DNA of 40,498 nt from a bacterium (GTDB lineage Bacteria > Armatimonadota > Chthonomonadetes > Chthonomonadales > Chthonomonadaceae). The stretch spans positions 1-40,498 of the forward strand of contig JAJYCW010000022.1 of the NCBI GenBank assembly GCA_021777995.1, given 5' to 3'. The notes below the pieces were generated by a model, which was not told the origin of the DNA, made no database searches, and saw only the letters and a program-made list of their open reading frames with translations. Shown here piece after piece: positions 33,516-40,498 of this stretch (position 1 is the first letter of the stretch; the number at the start of each line of letters is the position of its first letter). The translations under genes were made by a program, and so were the position numbers.

Positions 33516-35468
33516 CTACGGAAGCAGACCAGCCGAACCATTGTTAGACGAAGCCTGGGGAACCTCGGCGGCAGGAACGGGATTAGGAAGGATCTGCGGC
33601 GTAATAAACACTAACAGGTCCGCATCGTTCGTAGTCACGTTTCGTGACCGGAACAGTGTACCAATTAACGGTAGGTCACCAAGCAGCGGGATCTTGTTCT
33701 CCGAGATGGAGTCCTGCTTACGGGTAAGACCATTGATCACAAGCGTGTCACCGTTACCAACAATCCTGGTTACAATTGCCTGCTGCCCTGCGATGATAGG
33801 AATAGATCCACCGGCCGGGTTGGTAATTGTGCCTTGAATGTCGAAGGAGAACAGATTTCCCGTTAGATAGATGGAACCATCACCGTTAATGTACGGGGTG
33901 ATACCAAGGTATACAGTTACGGGAAGTTCAGTGATCGTCGTGGAAACGAAGACGTTACCATTGATACCTATAATGGGCTGCTGAACCAGGATTGGTACTT
34001 CGGTGGTGTCTGTGAAGATCGCAGGAATACCATTGAGCGTAACCGATTCCGGCGAGGTAATAAGCTTACCACGGCCGGTTGTAAGGATCCAGCTAAGCTG
34101 AGTTTGCAGGTTTCCAGTCGCATATTGAATGGAGGCTGTGTTTGTTGGTGAGAAACCTGCATTCGCTGCCGCCACGAGGTTAACTCTGGTGAAGTTCCAC
34201 GTAATACCAAAGGAGTTAACATCGTTGTGGGTGACCGTAACAAACTGAGCCTTAATAAGGATCTGGCGAGGTTCCACATCAAGCAGGCGAACCAACTCTT
34301 TGAATTGATTGAGCTGCTCAGGATTCTGGTAGCGCAACAACAGACTTCCATCTGCGTCAAGCGCCATAATGTCGCTAGGATTGATGCCCGGAGGGAGAAG
34401 GGCTTGAGCCGTGGCATTGTTGCCATTAGCACCGCCTGGTCCACCTGCAGCCCCGCCTACTCCACCAGGTCCACCTGCACCGCCGCCGGGGCCACCAAAT
34501 CCACCGCCGCCGCCGTTAAATCCGCCGGGGCCACCGAAGCCACCACCGCCACCATTAAATCCGCCGGGACCGCCAAAACCCTGACCTCTACCAAACTCCC
34601 CTGCACCAAGGGAATCGTTCCGACGAGCAGCCTGCCCGCCGCTAGCGGGGAAATTCACGGCACTAGCCGCTGCACCCGCTGCCGCGCTGGAGGCATCCTG
34701 CGCTGTCGGCGAAACCTGCGTAAACATGTTGCCCTGTGACGTTGGCGCCGCACCTGCAGCACCGCCGTACCCGCCAAATTGGGCCTGGGGGTTTAGACGC
34801 TGCGCACCACCTGGAGTCAAGAAAACCGGGGCTTGGGAACTGGCCGGAATGTAGTTTCCGCCGGTAATACTCTGCTCCATTGCAGCAAGACTTGCCTGCT
34901 GGATCATATGGCTGACGTCCGGCCGAGAATCCACGTGGATCATACGAAGAAACTGATCTGGTGGAAGATACTTCAGCCGAATTTTTACGATGTGGTAATT
35001 TGTGGAAGGTGGCAGGTAAGCCTGCTCAGGCAGCACTGTCGGCTGTGGTGCCGGGGGTTTGGGCGCTGATCCCTTCGGCCCGATGTAATAGATGCCATCT
35101 TCCTGCCACATATCAGCATTTGCACTCTCTGCAATCGCCTTCAGGACCGTGCTGACTGACTGGTTTTGCAGGGAGACGTTAACTTTGCCGTAAGGTTGAC
35201 CATCAACCTGGGGCTTTATCACGACCTGAATACCGGTCTTCTGCTGGATAATCTCGACTGCGGACGCCAACGGCGCATCCACGAGCGTCATTGTACGAAT
35301 GACTGGCACGGCAGACGCAGCCGGAGCGCTGAATTCGCTACCGCTGGAACCAGTCAGTTCTCCATCGGCCTGGGCGCGCAGGACGCCACCACACATCATC
35401 GCTGCAGCAAAAGCCGCAGATATTGACAGTATGGCGACCTTACGCCCATGATGCCAGTACAAGCCCAT
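33516..35468 (-). CDS. pilQ: Type IV pilus secretin, PilQ-like
   Basis: 650 aa from the ATG at 35468, with AAAGGGGGG seven bases upstream; the frame continues 24 codons further without support. Order: signal peptide (ILSISAAFAAAMMCGGVLRAQA), N0/STN domain at ~50-130 (MTLVDAPLASAVEIIQQKTG, VNVSLQNQSVSTVLKAI), an N1/secretin_N-like part (YHIVKIRLKYLPPDQFLRMI), a Gly-rich insertion at ~290-355 with a 13-residue repeat GFGGPGGFNGGGG, then the secretin barrel (EPRQILIKAQFVTVT, SWILTTGRGKLITSP, NGIPAIFTDTTEVPI, TLVINGLTRKQ, IPLLGDLPLIGTLFRSR, DLLVFITPQILP). It forms the outer-membrane pore for the pilus, which implies a diderm cell. Last gene of the operon. The PilM/N/O neighbours favour PilQ over GspD. 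Confidence 0.93.
   Translation of the reverse strand: MGLYWHHGRKVAILSISAAFAAAMMCGGVLRAQADGELTGSSGSEFSAPAASAVPVIRTMTLVDAPLASAVEIIQQKTGIQVVIKPQVDGQPYGKVNVSLQNQSVSTVLKAIAESANADMWQEDGIYYIGPKGSAPKPPAPQPTVLPEQAYLPPSTNYHIVKIRLKYLPPDQFLRMIHVDSRPDVSHMIQQASLAAMEQSITGGNYIPASSQAPVFLTPGGAQRLNPQAQFGGYGGAAGAAPTSQGNMFTQVSPTAQDASSAAAGAAASAVNFPASGGQAARRNDSLGAGEFGRGQGFGGPGGFNGGGGGFGGPGGFNGGGGGFGGPGGGAGGPGGVGGAAGGPGGANGNNATAQALLPPGINPSDIMALDADGSLLLRYQNPEQLNQFKELVRLLDVEPRQILIKAQFVTVTHNDVNSFGITWNFTRVNLVAAANAGFSPTNTASIQYATGNLQTQLSWILTTGRGKLITSPESVTLNGIPAIFTDTTEVPILVQQPIIGINGNVFVSTTITELPVTVYLGITPYINGDGSIYLTGNLFSFDIQGTITNPAGGSIPIIAGQQAIVTRIVGNGDTLVINGLTRKQDSISENKIPLLGDLPLIGTLFRSRNVTTNDADLLVFITPQILPNPVPAAEVPQASSNNGSAGLLP
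34438..34575. repeat. Gly-rich coding repeat in pilQ
   Basis: Imperfect 39-bp units encode GFGGPGGFNGGGG (about 2.6 copies), continuing into GGPGGVGGAAGGPGG. The units differ mostly at third codon positions, so the repeat is not freshly expanded. Confidence 0.8.
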
Positions 35469-35605
35469 ACCAATGCCCCCCTTTTTGCGCCTTAATTTCA
35501 AAACGGCGCTTATCCAAAAAGTTTGTAGCAATATCTTCAATGCTTGGCGCGCAATCTAGAAACCAGACCTCCAACCATGTGCTGGTGGAAGATCACGTTT
35601 TTGGA

Positions 35606-35815
35606 TCAGCGCATACCGCCCAGGCCACCGCCCATCATACCGCCGCCCATACCACCACCCATCATGCCGCCGCCCATCATTCCTCCACCCATCATCCCGC
35701 CACCCATGCCACCCATCATTCCGCCGCCCATACCACCCATCATTCCACCCCCCATACCACCCATCATGCCGCCGCCCATCATTCCGCCGCCCATCATACC
35801 GCCGCCCATGCCACC
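35606..35815. repeat. Gly-Met coding repeat (GGGMM units)
   Basis: Degenerate 12- to 15-bp units encode GGGMM and GGM. Met codons force ATGATG in each unit. Codons for Gly vary between units. It ends with GGLGGMR at the gene's 3' end. Confidence 0.85.
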
Positions 35816-36391
35816 TGAACCATAGCCAGACATACTCTGAAGGTTTCGAGCCGGGTTTAGCATACGCCCACCCAGCGCGATCGCGAGTGCTTCGGCGTTG
35901 AAGTTTAGCGCACTTAGCGGAATATGAGCAGGGCGTACCCAGGAGGGCGCGGTAGGCTCGGTACTGGTGTTACTCGAAGTAGTTGATCCTGTATCTGTAG
36001 ACTCGATCTTGGGAACAATACTGTAAATCCCGTCCTGCACAGTATAGGTGAGAGGTAAACCTTCCGCAGTTGACTGTCGGAGAAGCGCCTCTAAAACCAG
36101 CCGGAAGGGAGTTGCATTCCGGAGGTGAATCGACACCGAACGCGTGCGTAACACTGGATCCAGGGTATAACTAACCTTCGCCTGCGTAAACAGTAACGTA
36201 AACGCGGTGTAAAGATCCACATTCTCTAGATCAAGTCGATTAATCGTAGGCCCATTACCGCTGTCAGAGGAAGTCGTTTGGTCGGCCGATCCAGTGTCGC
36301 CCTGCGCATTCGCACTTAGGGGCAACACCAGAAGACTGGCTGCAGCACATCCCATAGCCAGCACCGCTATTGTCTTCATTTTAGTGATCAT
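35606..36391 (-). CDS. Secreted N0/STN-only protein with Gly-Met tail, pilus operon
   Basis: 261 aa. Signal peptide (MKTIAVLAMGCAAASLLVLPLSANAQG). Residues ~50-130 form a clear STN/secretin N0 unit: INRLDLENVDLYTAFTLLFT, VSYTLDPVLRTRSVSIHLRN, TPFRLVLEALLRQS, LTYTVQDGIYSIVP. A Ser/Thr linker follows, and residues ~190-261 are almost only Gly and Met in GGGMM units (about two dozen Met). No secretin barrel. It lies between pilP and pilQ, where a secretin accessory protein would be expected; it may dock on the PilQ N0 ring or on PilP. The ATG at 36391 follows AGGAGACAGCAGA. The N0 call is firm by pattern; the role is inference. Confidence 0.85.
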   Translation of the reverse strand: MITKMKTIAVLAMGCAAASLLVLPLSANAQGDTGSADQTTSSDSGNGPTINRLDLENVDLYTAFTLLFTQAKVSYTLDPVLRTRSVSIHLRNATPFRLVLEALLRQSTAEGLPLTYTVQDGIYSIVPKIESTDTGSTTSSNTSTEPTAPSWVRPAHIPLSALNFNAEALAIALGGRMLNPARNLQSMSGYGSGGMGGGMMGGGMMGGGMMGGMGGGMMGGMGGGMMGGMGGGMMGGGMMGGGMMGGGMGGGMMGGGLGGMR

Positions 36392-36446
36392 TCTGCTGTC
36401 TCCTGTACATCGAAATGCACGCTAGTACTTGAATTAGACCAACCAA

Positions 36447-37256
36447 TTAGTTTGCCGCACCACCAGGTCCGCCTGGCCCGCCAGGGTACCCACCAAAGCC
36501 AGGACCACCCATACCAGGAGCCCCTGGCATGCCGGGTCCGCCGCCGAAGCCACGGTTGCCCATTCCTGGACCACCATATCCCCGACCCCCATAACCACCC
36601 TGCTGGTATCCCGGCGTCACCGCCGAGGTCGATTGATCCGTCAATGGGACGACCTGAGTGATGATAATGTTACCGTCCTGCTTCCGCAGTTTCACTGAAT
36701 TGGTGGTGATCGCGACTACCTTGTAGCCGTCACTCGTCATCTGACCCGGTTTCACGATTTCGCTTTGACCGTCCTTCTCGAGGATGGCAAAGACACCTTT
36801 ACCGGTCAATATTCCAGCCACACGACGGTCGGCAACTTCACGCACATGCACCGGCTGACTAGGTGGCGCCATCACAGTGGTGCTGGCGACCTGCAGTGGT
36901 TGCACCTGCTGGAATGGATCAGGGGGAAGCGGCTTCCGTCGCCAGGTTACGAAGAACGGATCCTGACCATAATGATAGGTTGCCGGATGACTAACCTTTA
37001 CCACAGGCGCAGGAGTTGCCGCCGCAGTACCAGTTGCTCCGTACCCACCCATGCCTCCGGGTCCCATCATACCCATACCACCAGGGCCTGGCATTGTGGG
37101 CGCAGTGTTGCTGGCAGTCGACGACGAGCTGGCGTCAGTGCTGCTGCTACCACCACCTCCACAACCACTCGTGCCTATGAGCGAGATACCTGCAACAGCT
37201 ACCAGTCCAAACTTAACCACTCCACTGATGGACACACCGATTCTCCTGTTGCTCAT
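36447..37256 (-). CDS. pilP: PilP-like pilus lipoprotein with low-complexity arms
   Basis: 269 aa. Lipoprotein signal with lipobox IGTSGC. A Ser/Thr-rich stretch and a Gly-Met-Pro arm (~50-75, GPGGMGMMGPGGMGGYG) precede the conserved core: YHYGQDPFFVTWRRK, RVAGILTGKGVFAILEKDGQ, EIVKPGQMTSDGYKVVAITTNSVKLRKQ, the beta-sandwich pattern of PilP that binds the PilQ N0 domain. A second Gly/Pro/Tyr/Met-rich arm ends the protein (~215-269). In other bacteria PilP links the PilN/PilO inner-membrane complex to PilQ. The ATG directly follows the pilO stop (TAGATG). The name rests on order and core pattern. Confidence 0.8.
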   Translation of the reverse strand: MSNRRIGVSISGVVKFGLVAVAGISLIGTSGCGGGGSSSTDASSSSTASNTAPTMPGPGGMGMMGPGGMGGYGATGTAAATPAPVVKVSHPATYHYGQDPFFVTWRRKPLPPDPFQQVQPLQVASTTVMAPPSQPVHVREVADRRVAGILTGKGVFAILEKDGQSEIVKPGQMTSDGYKVVAITTNSVKLRKQDGNIIITQVVPLTDQSTSAVTPGYQQGGYGGRGYGGPGMGNRGFGGGPGMPGAPGMGGPGFGGYPGGPGGPGGAAN

Positions 37257-38159
37257 CTATTTGGCCCCTCCTGGTCCACGCATTGCACCCGGGCCACCAG
37301 GACCTGGCATACCCGGAGGTCCCATCATGCCGGGAGGACCCATCATGCCGGGAGGTCCCATCATGCCGGGAGGTCCCATCATGCCGGGCATCCCCATACC
37401 CATTCCCATACCACGCCCGCCACTCGCGTTACCACTAGAGAGTTGAATTCTTGGATCCTGAGCTGGAGGCATTACGCCAGGAATGACGTAGAGCTTCAGG
37501 CTGTATGTCAGCAGAAGATTGGGACTGTGACCACTCAAGCTCACGTTATCGATTACCGGCATACCGTGATCGCGCATCGAATTAAAGCGCTTAAGATGAG
37601 CCATTGCGTCGGCGAAGGTTTTACAGTAGAGTGCAACATTCCAAGAGGTCGTTGCACTAGGAAAAGTCAGGTACGAGATATTACTTAGCTGGTTAGGGTC
37701 GCTTGAATAAGCAGGAATGGGGAATGAGGTGCCAGGAGCCAAATCCACGCCATCTTTGTGTTGCGCCTTGTACCAATTCGTAATCCACGTTCCCCATACG
37801 GTGGGTACGGACTTAAAGCCGGGCTTTCCGTCGACGGACCGAAACTCGTAGATATTGATGAGATCACCAGAAGTGTCGCTCTTGCTGAAGGGCAGCGGTG
37901 GCATATACTTCACCGCATTTACTTGCCAGTCAACCTTGGCCTTTGCGGCTTTCGCTTTTGCTTTTCGCAGGTCACCTTGATGTTGAATGACGGCAGTTTG
38001 CGTGCCACCATTGCTTTCGATGCCTGCAGCCTGGCTCGCTAGAGAGGCTGCATCATCATTAGCTGGCTTGATCGCAACAAAGAACACCACTAGAAATATT
38101 ATAAGGCTTGCAATGCCGGATATGAGCCATATGTGCCATTTTTGAAGTTTGTTGATCAT
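37257..38159 (-). CDS. pilO: PilO-like pilus alignment protein with Gly-Met-Pro tail
   Basis: 300 aa. One N-terminal membrane helix (WLISGIASLIIFLVVFFVAI), then a coiled-coil-like Ala/Lys segment (DLRKAKAKAAKAKVDWQ), then a periplasmic region with a ferredoxin-like pattern (TSWNVALYCKTFADAMAHLK, VIDNVSLSGHSPNLLLTYSL). The last ~55 residues are Gly/Met/Pro repeats: GMGMGMGMPG then MMGPPG four times. PilO pairs with PilN in the inner-membrane alignment complex. The ATG is 3 bp after the pilN stop. Similarity is weak, so the name rests on topology and position. Confidence 0.8.
   Translation of the reverse strand: MINKLQKWHIWLISGIASLIIFLVVFFVAIKPANDDAASLASQAAGIESNGGTQTAVIQHQGDLRKAKAKAAKAKVDWQVNAVKYMPPLPFSKSDTSGDLINIYEFRSVDGKPGFKSVPTVWGTWITNWYKAQHKDGVDLAPGTSFPIPAYSSDPNQLSNISYLTFPSATTSWNVALYCKTFADAMAHLKRFNSMRDHGMPVIDNVSLSGHSPNLLLTYSLKLYVIPGVMPPAQDPRIQLSSGNASGGRGMGMGMGMPGMMGPPGMMGPPGMMGPPGMMGPPGMPGPGGPGAMRGPGGAK
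37321..37392. repeat. Four tandem 18-bp units encoding MMGPPG in pilO
   Basis: CCCATCATGCCGGGAGGT-type units at 37321, 37339, 37357 and 37375. Units two and three are identical, unit one differs by one base, and unit four diverges at its end. Near-identity at synonymous sites suggests recent expansion. Confidence 0.9.
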
Positions 38160-38162
38160 TGA

Positions 38163-39170
38163 CTAGTCTCCTGCTCCCGCGCCGCCAGCAGGTGGCATCG
38201 CACCTGGTGCAGAAGGTCCTCCCATCATAGGTGGTCCTCCAGGTCCCATCATTGACATGCCTGGACCCATCATACCCATACCGGTGCTCGCGCTACCAGT
38301 GGTACTTGGCGCAGGTACGCCCGTCCAAGCCGGAGCAACAGCAGGCGGAGCCAGCTTATCAATCAACATCAGGGTGGCAGTAAAATCGTAGCCCTTACGG
38401 CCATGCACCTCGGAAGGTGTCGCAGTTCCGGCATTACGAGAGTTCCCAAAGCCGCCAGGACCCATCATACCGGGACCCATCATGCCCATTCCAGGCCCAC
38501 CGGGTCCCATCATACCCATTCCGGGCATGCCCGGACGTGACATCCCAGGGGCACCCATCATCCCATTGCCAGGGCCACCAGGACCCATCATGCCCATTCG
38601 CTTACCGCCAGGGCCGCCCATTCCCATGCCACCAAACCCGCCAAATCCGCCGCCAGCCTGGCTCCCATCTGCAGGATACGGATGTTCCGGCAAGGTGATA
38701 TACACATTGGAGAACTTGAAAGTGTCGTTGCGCAGAGCAATCCACCACCGCGCAAGATCCATCTCATGCTGCCCAAATCCCGTAAGTGTGACCACATGGT
38801 GATCAGCTGGGGAAATGTTCAGGCTGTTGAGCAGAATGTATGGCGGTACGTCCTGGGCTACCGCGTCAATCGCAACCGGCCACGCCGTATTGTACGTCTG
38901 CGAACCAGATATGAAGTCCTGCTTTGCCTGAATAGCAGCGACTTGGGTCTTTACGTCAGTGATCTGTGTATCTATATCCGTGTACTGGGTCTGAAACTGG
39001 TTAGCAGTATCTAGACGCTTCTGTGCGGCAGCCTTAGTTCCTGCTGCTGCAAGGGCCCAAACAATGCATCCACCTAGAACGACAAACATCAGCAACAAAG
39101 CACCCACCAAGTGGGCGTACTTCGTTTTTTTCTCGTAGATATAGGATGGTAGCAGGTTGATGCGTAGCAT
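38163..39170 (-). CDS. pilN: PilN-like pilus assembly protein with Gly-Met-Pro insertion
   Basis: 335 aa. It begins with MLRINLLP, the PilN N-terminal motif that binds the PilM groove, then a membrane helix (LVGALLLMFVVLGGCIVWAL) and a coiled-coil (ANQFQTQYTDIDTQITDVKTQ). The periplasmic domain (PPYILLNSLNISPADHHVVT, LARWWIALRNDTFKFSNVYI) is interrupted at ~170-240 by a Gly/Met/Pro block (GGFGGMGMGGPGG, GMMGPGGPG repeats) before its last strand (YDFTATLMLIDK). A second Met-rich arm ends the protein (~300-335). Preceded by AGGAGTGAAGCTCG. It starts 48 bp after pilM. Confidence 0.9.
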   Translation of the reverse strand: MLRINLLPSYIYEKKTKYAHLVGALLLMFVVLGGCIVWALAAAGTKAAAQKRLDTANQFQTQYTDIDTQITDVKTQVAAIQAKQDFISGSQTYNTAWPVAIDAVAQDVPPYILLNSLNISPADHHVVTLTGFGQHEMDLARWWIALRNDTFKFSNVYITLPEHPYPADGSQAGGGFGGFGGMGMGGPGGKRMGMMGPGGPGNGMMGAPGMSRPGMPGMGMMGPGGPGMGMMGPGMMGPGGFGNSRNAGTATPSEVHGRKGYDFTATLMLIDKLAPPAVAPAWTGVPAPSTTGSASTGMGMMGPGMSMMGPGGPPMMGGPSAPGAMPPAGGAGAGD

Positions 39171-39218
39171 CGAGCTTCACTCCTGTTGGCTATCGGCGGG
39201 GCAGGGCTCCCGCTCGAA

Positions 39219-40498
39219 TTACTTTTTGCGCTTCTTAGCGGGCGGTGATCCTAGAAGATCATACACAGCGAGCCCGAGGCTCACAGGAAACATCGCAGCT
39301 ACTTCCTCTAGGTAGTCGTGAGAATAGTTCTTAGATGTCACCTGCACATTTTGTAATGGATTCGCAACGCGCGTTGGAATTCCGAGATTTGCCTGAACGA
39401 AATCAGCGAGCTTGCGCAACTTCGAGGTACCGCCAACCAGAAGAACCTCATGCACAGGCGCGTCACCAACGCGGGACTTGTAGTAATCTAACGACCGCTT
39501 GATTTCCTGAACTAGTTCGGCTACCAACGGCGCGATTGCGTTGAAGACCTGCACGCGCTGTGCGTCTGCAGCTGCGTCAGACGGCGTAACTGGCGCGAGT
39601 TCGGACGACGCGGGAGGCGTGGTAGCTGCAGCATCCGCACCGGATTCTACTACTGGCTGATCTCCCTCGTGGCCACCTTCAGCGGCGAAATCAAACGGAG
39701 TAGAAGGAGGCGGCGTTGGGTTAGAGAAGTCAAAGGGCATACGTCCAGAGGGAGAACTCACGGGGCCAGAAGGCGTGCCTGCGTCCGGCTGCGCCCCAAA
39801 GTCCATAAACCCGCCTGGTGATCCGAAATCTGTAAAGCCACCGCCTGCATCCTCTGTGGAAGCTGGCGCAACAGAATTAGCATCAAACAGCACCTCAGCG
39901 ACGTCTTTCTTGAGTGCTTCGGCGGCTTCCTGGCTAAGGTTCATGCCTTCTGCAATGGCCCGAGTGAACATGTCGCCACCCATTGGCACAGAGCGGGAGA
40001 ACGCAAGCAGATTATCACGGTAGATAGAGACTTCGGTGTTCGCTGCCCCTATGTTAACGATAATAACTGTGTGACCAAGAGCCTGAGAGGCTTCAGGACC
40101 AATATCAAGTAGCGCTCTCGCGATGGCTAGCGGAGAAACGTCGATGTATTTGGGCTTAAGACCTGCTGCGAAGAGCACCTCAACGTGCTGGTCGATGTAT
40201 TCTTGCTGTGCGGCCGCAAGTACTACTTCCACATTCGCACCACCCACCGACTCTGGCCGTTCAACCTTCTGGTAATCCATGATGATATCAGACATTGGGA
40301 ACGGCACTTGGCGTTCTGTTTCCCACCGGACCTGCTCCGCAAGTTCCGAGTCATTCATCGCTGGCATATCCACAACACGCACGACTACGGAGGCGCTGCT
40401 ATTGGCGGCACTCACGCAGTTGCTACTGCTAATGCCGGATTTCTTTAGCAGTGCCTTAACAGCCTGCCCCAGCATATGAGCATCTAGAATAACGCCGT
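39219..40498 (-). CDS. pilM: PilM-like actin-fold pilus protein (5' end outside window)
   Basis: About 426 codons visible; the frame is open to the window edge and an internal ATG at 40475 is not the start, because the ATP-binding N-terminus (GLDIGSSS-type) is missing. Visible PilM blocks: VVVRVVDMPAMNDSELAEQVRWE, RQVPFPMSDIIMDYQKVE, EVVLAAAQQEYIDQHVEVLFAAGLKPKYIDV, TVIIVNIGAANTEVSIYRDN, SRSVPMGGDMFTRAIAEGM, EIKRSLDYYKSR and EVLLVGGTSKLRKLADFV. Between the last sheet parts is a ~105-residue Pro/Gly/Ala/Asp/Phe-rich insertion. The C-terminus is basic (PPAKKRKK). PilM is cytosolic, binds ATP and the PilN tail, and is the first visible gene of the pilus operon. Confidence 0.93.
   Translation of the reverse strand, partial: GVILDAHMLGQAVKALLKKSGISSSNCVSAANSSASVVVRVVDMPAMNDSELAEQVRWETERQVPFPMSDIIMDYQKVERPESVGGANVEVVLAAAQQEYIDQHVEVLFAAGLKPKYIDVSPLAIARALLDIGPEASQALGHTVIIVNIGAANTEVSIYRDNLLAFSRSVPMGGDMFTRAIAEGMNLSQEAAEALKKDVAEVLFDANSVAPASTEDAGGGFTDFGSPGGFMDFGAQPDAGTPSGPVSSPSGRMPFDFSNPTPPPSTPFDFAAEGGHEGDQPVVESGADAAATTPPASSELAPVTPSDAAADAQRVQVFNAIAPLVAELVQEIKRSLDYYKSRVGDAPVHEVLLVGGTSKLRKLADFVQANLGIPTRVANPLQNVQVTSKNYSHDYLEEVAAMFPVSLGLAVYDLLGSPPAKKRKK

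Noticed and set aside
34227-34739. Plus-strand Ala/Thr-rich frame opposite the pilQ Gly-rich block
   Set aside because: This is a shadow of the GGN-repeat coding sequence; no start signal.
35423-35825. Long plus-strand open frames rich in His/Thr/Ala or Pro/Ile opposite the GGGMM repeat
   Set aside because: They are the complement of a repeat that lacks stop codons in every frame. They have no ribosome-binding site and no protein-like composition.
37321-37392. Regular repeats as a possible CRISPR array
   Set aside because: The 18-bp units are directly adjacent without unique spacers and stay in the reading frame of pilO.
36765-37688. 307-codon plus-strand frame across pilP and pilO
   Set aside because: It is antisense to two well-supported genes, and its His/Thr/Arg-rich composition comes from the repeats.
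33516-40498. Type II secretion system instead of type IV pilus
   Set aside because: The order of actin-like PilM, PilN with INLLP, PilO and PilP before the secretin is that of type IV pili. No GspC, GspE or GspL-type gene is visible.
1-40498. tRNA, rRNA, insertion sequence, prophage or defence genes
   Set aside because: None seen on reading both strands. Gene content is ordinary chromosomal plus the pilus and secreted-protein sets. A covariance-model search could still reveal a small RNA that I cannot see.

Overview
The window looks like chromosome from a bacterium of the Armatimonadota, or a close relative. This is an inference from protein style, not from a marker gene. The best clue is the DUF1559 prepilin-like protein at 19839-20678, which has the [19 protein letters not shown] leader, the '[12 protein letters not shown]' continuation and an H-x9-DG motif, and is followed by a tiny lipoprotein. 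A GntR-LacI hybrid regulator, futalosine-type menaquinone synthesis and many TTG/GTG starts fit the same picture. I found no rRNA, tRNA, CRISPR array, transposase or phage gene.

Layout. 1-3096 (minus strand): a set of secreted proteins of unknown role. Two carry a domain resembling the STN/secretin N0 fold, and one gene is present twice (the first copy is cut by the window edge; about 98% DNA identity over 391 bp). A consensus promoter for this set lies at 3269-3297. 3737-8104 (plus): a nucleotide-sugar cassette (GalU-type pyrophosphorylase, DegT-type aminotransferase, second pyrophosphorylase with a left-handed beta-helix tail) and a secreted protein. 8159-11809 (minus): a tightly packed operon of a GAF-PAS-HD-GYP signalling protein, a NamZ/DUF1343 exo-muramidase and a PfkB sugar kinase. 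12239-14081 (minus): hemL and a membrane protein. 14324-16686 (plus): RBBP9-type hydrolase, Rieske ferredoxin, mqnE. 16838-17902 (minus): an unknown gene and a DUF1844 gene. 18461-20953 (plus): GntR-LacI regulator, DUF1559 protein and small lipoprotein, with palindromes lying on consensus promoters. 21288-25501 (plus): GH63-type glucosidase, small EamA-like transporter, GT21/HpnI-type glycosyltransferase. 25646-29972 (plus): orphan ParB, YajQ, DNA polymerase I. 29969-33127 (minus): a large hybrid histidine kinase whose stop codon overlaps that of polA.

33516-40498 (minus) is the most distinctive part: a type IV pilus alignment/secretin operon, pilM-pilN-pilO-pilP-(N0-only protein)-pilQ. Every member carries a long low-complexity tail or insertion. 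In four successive genes (PilN, PilO, PilP and the N0-only protein) it is rich in Gly, Met and often Pro (MMGPPG, GGGMMGG). In PilQ it is Gly/Phe/Pro/Asn-rich, and in PilM it is a Pro/Gly/Ala/Asp/Phe-rich insertion in the actin-like fold. This shared compositional signature across one envelope machine is the best candidate here for undescribed biology. The N0-only secreted proteins at both ends of the window may be related to it.
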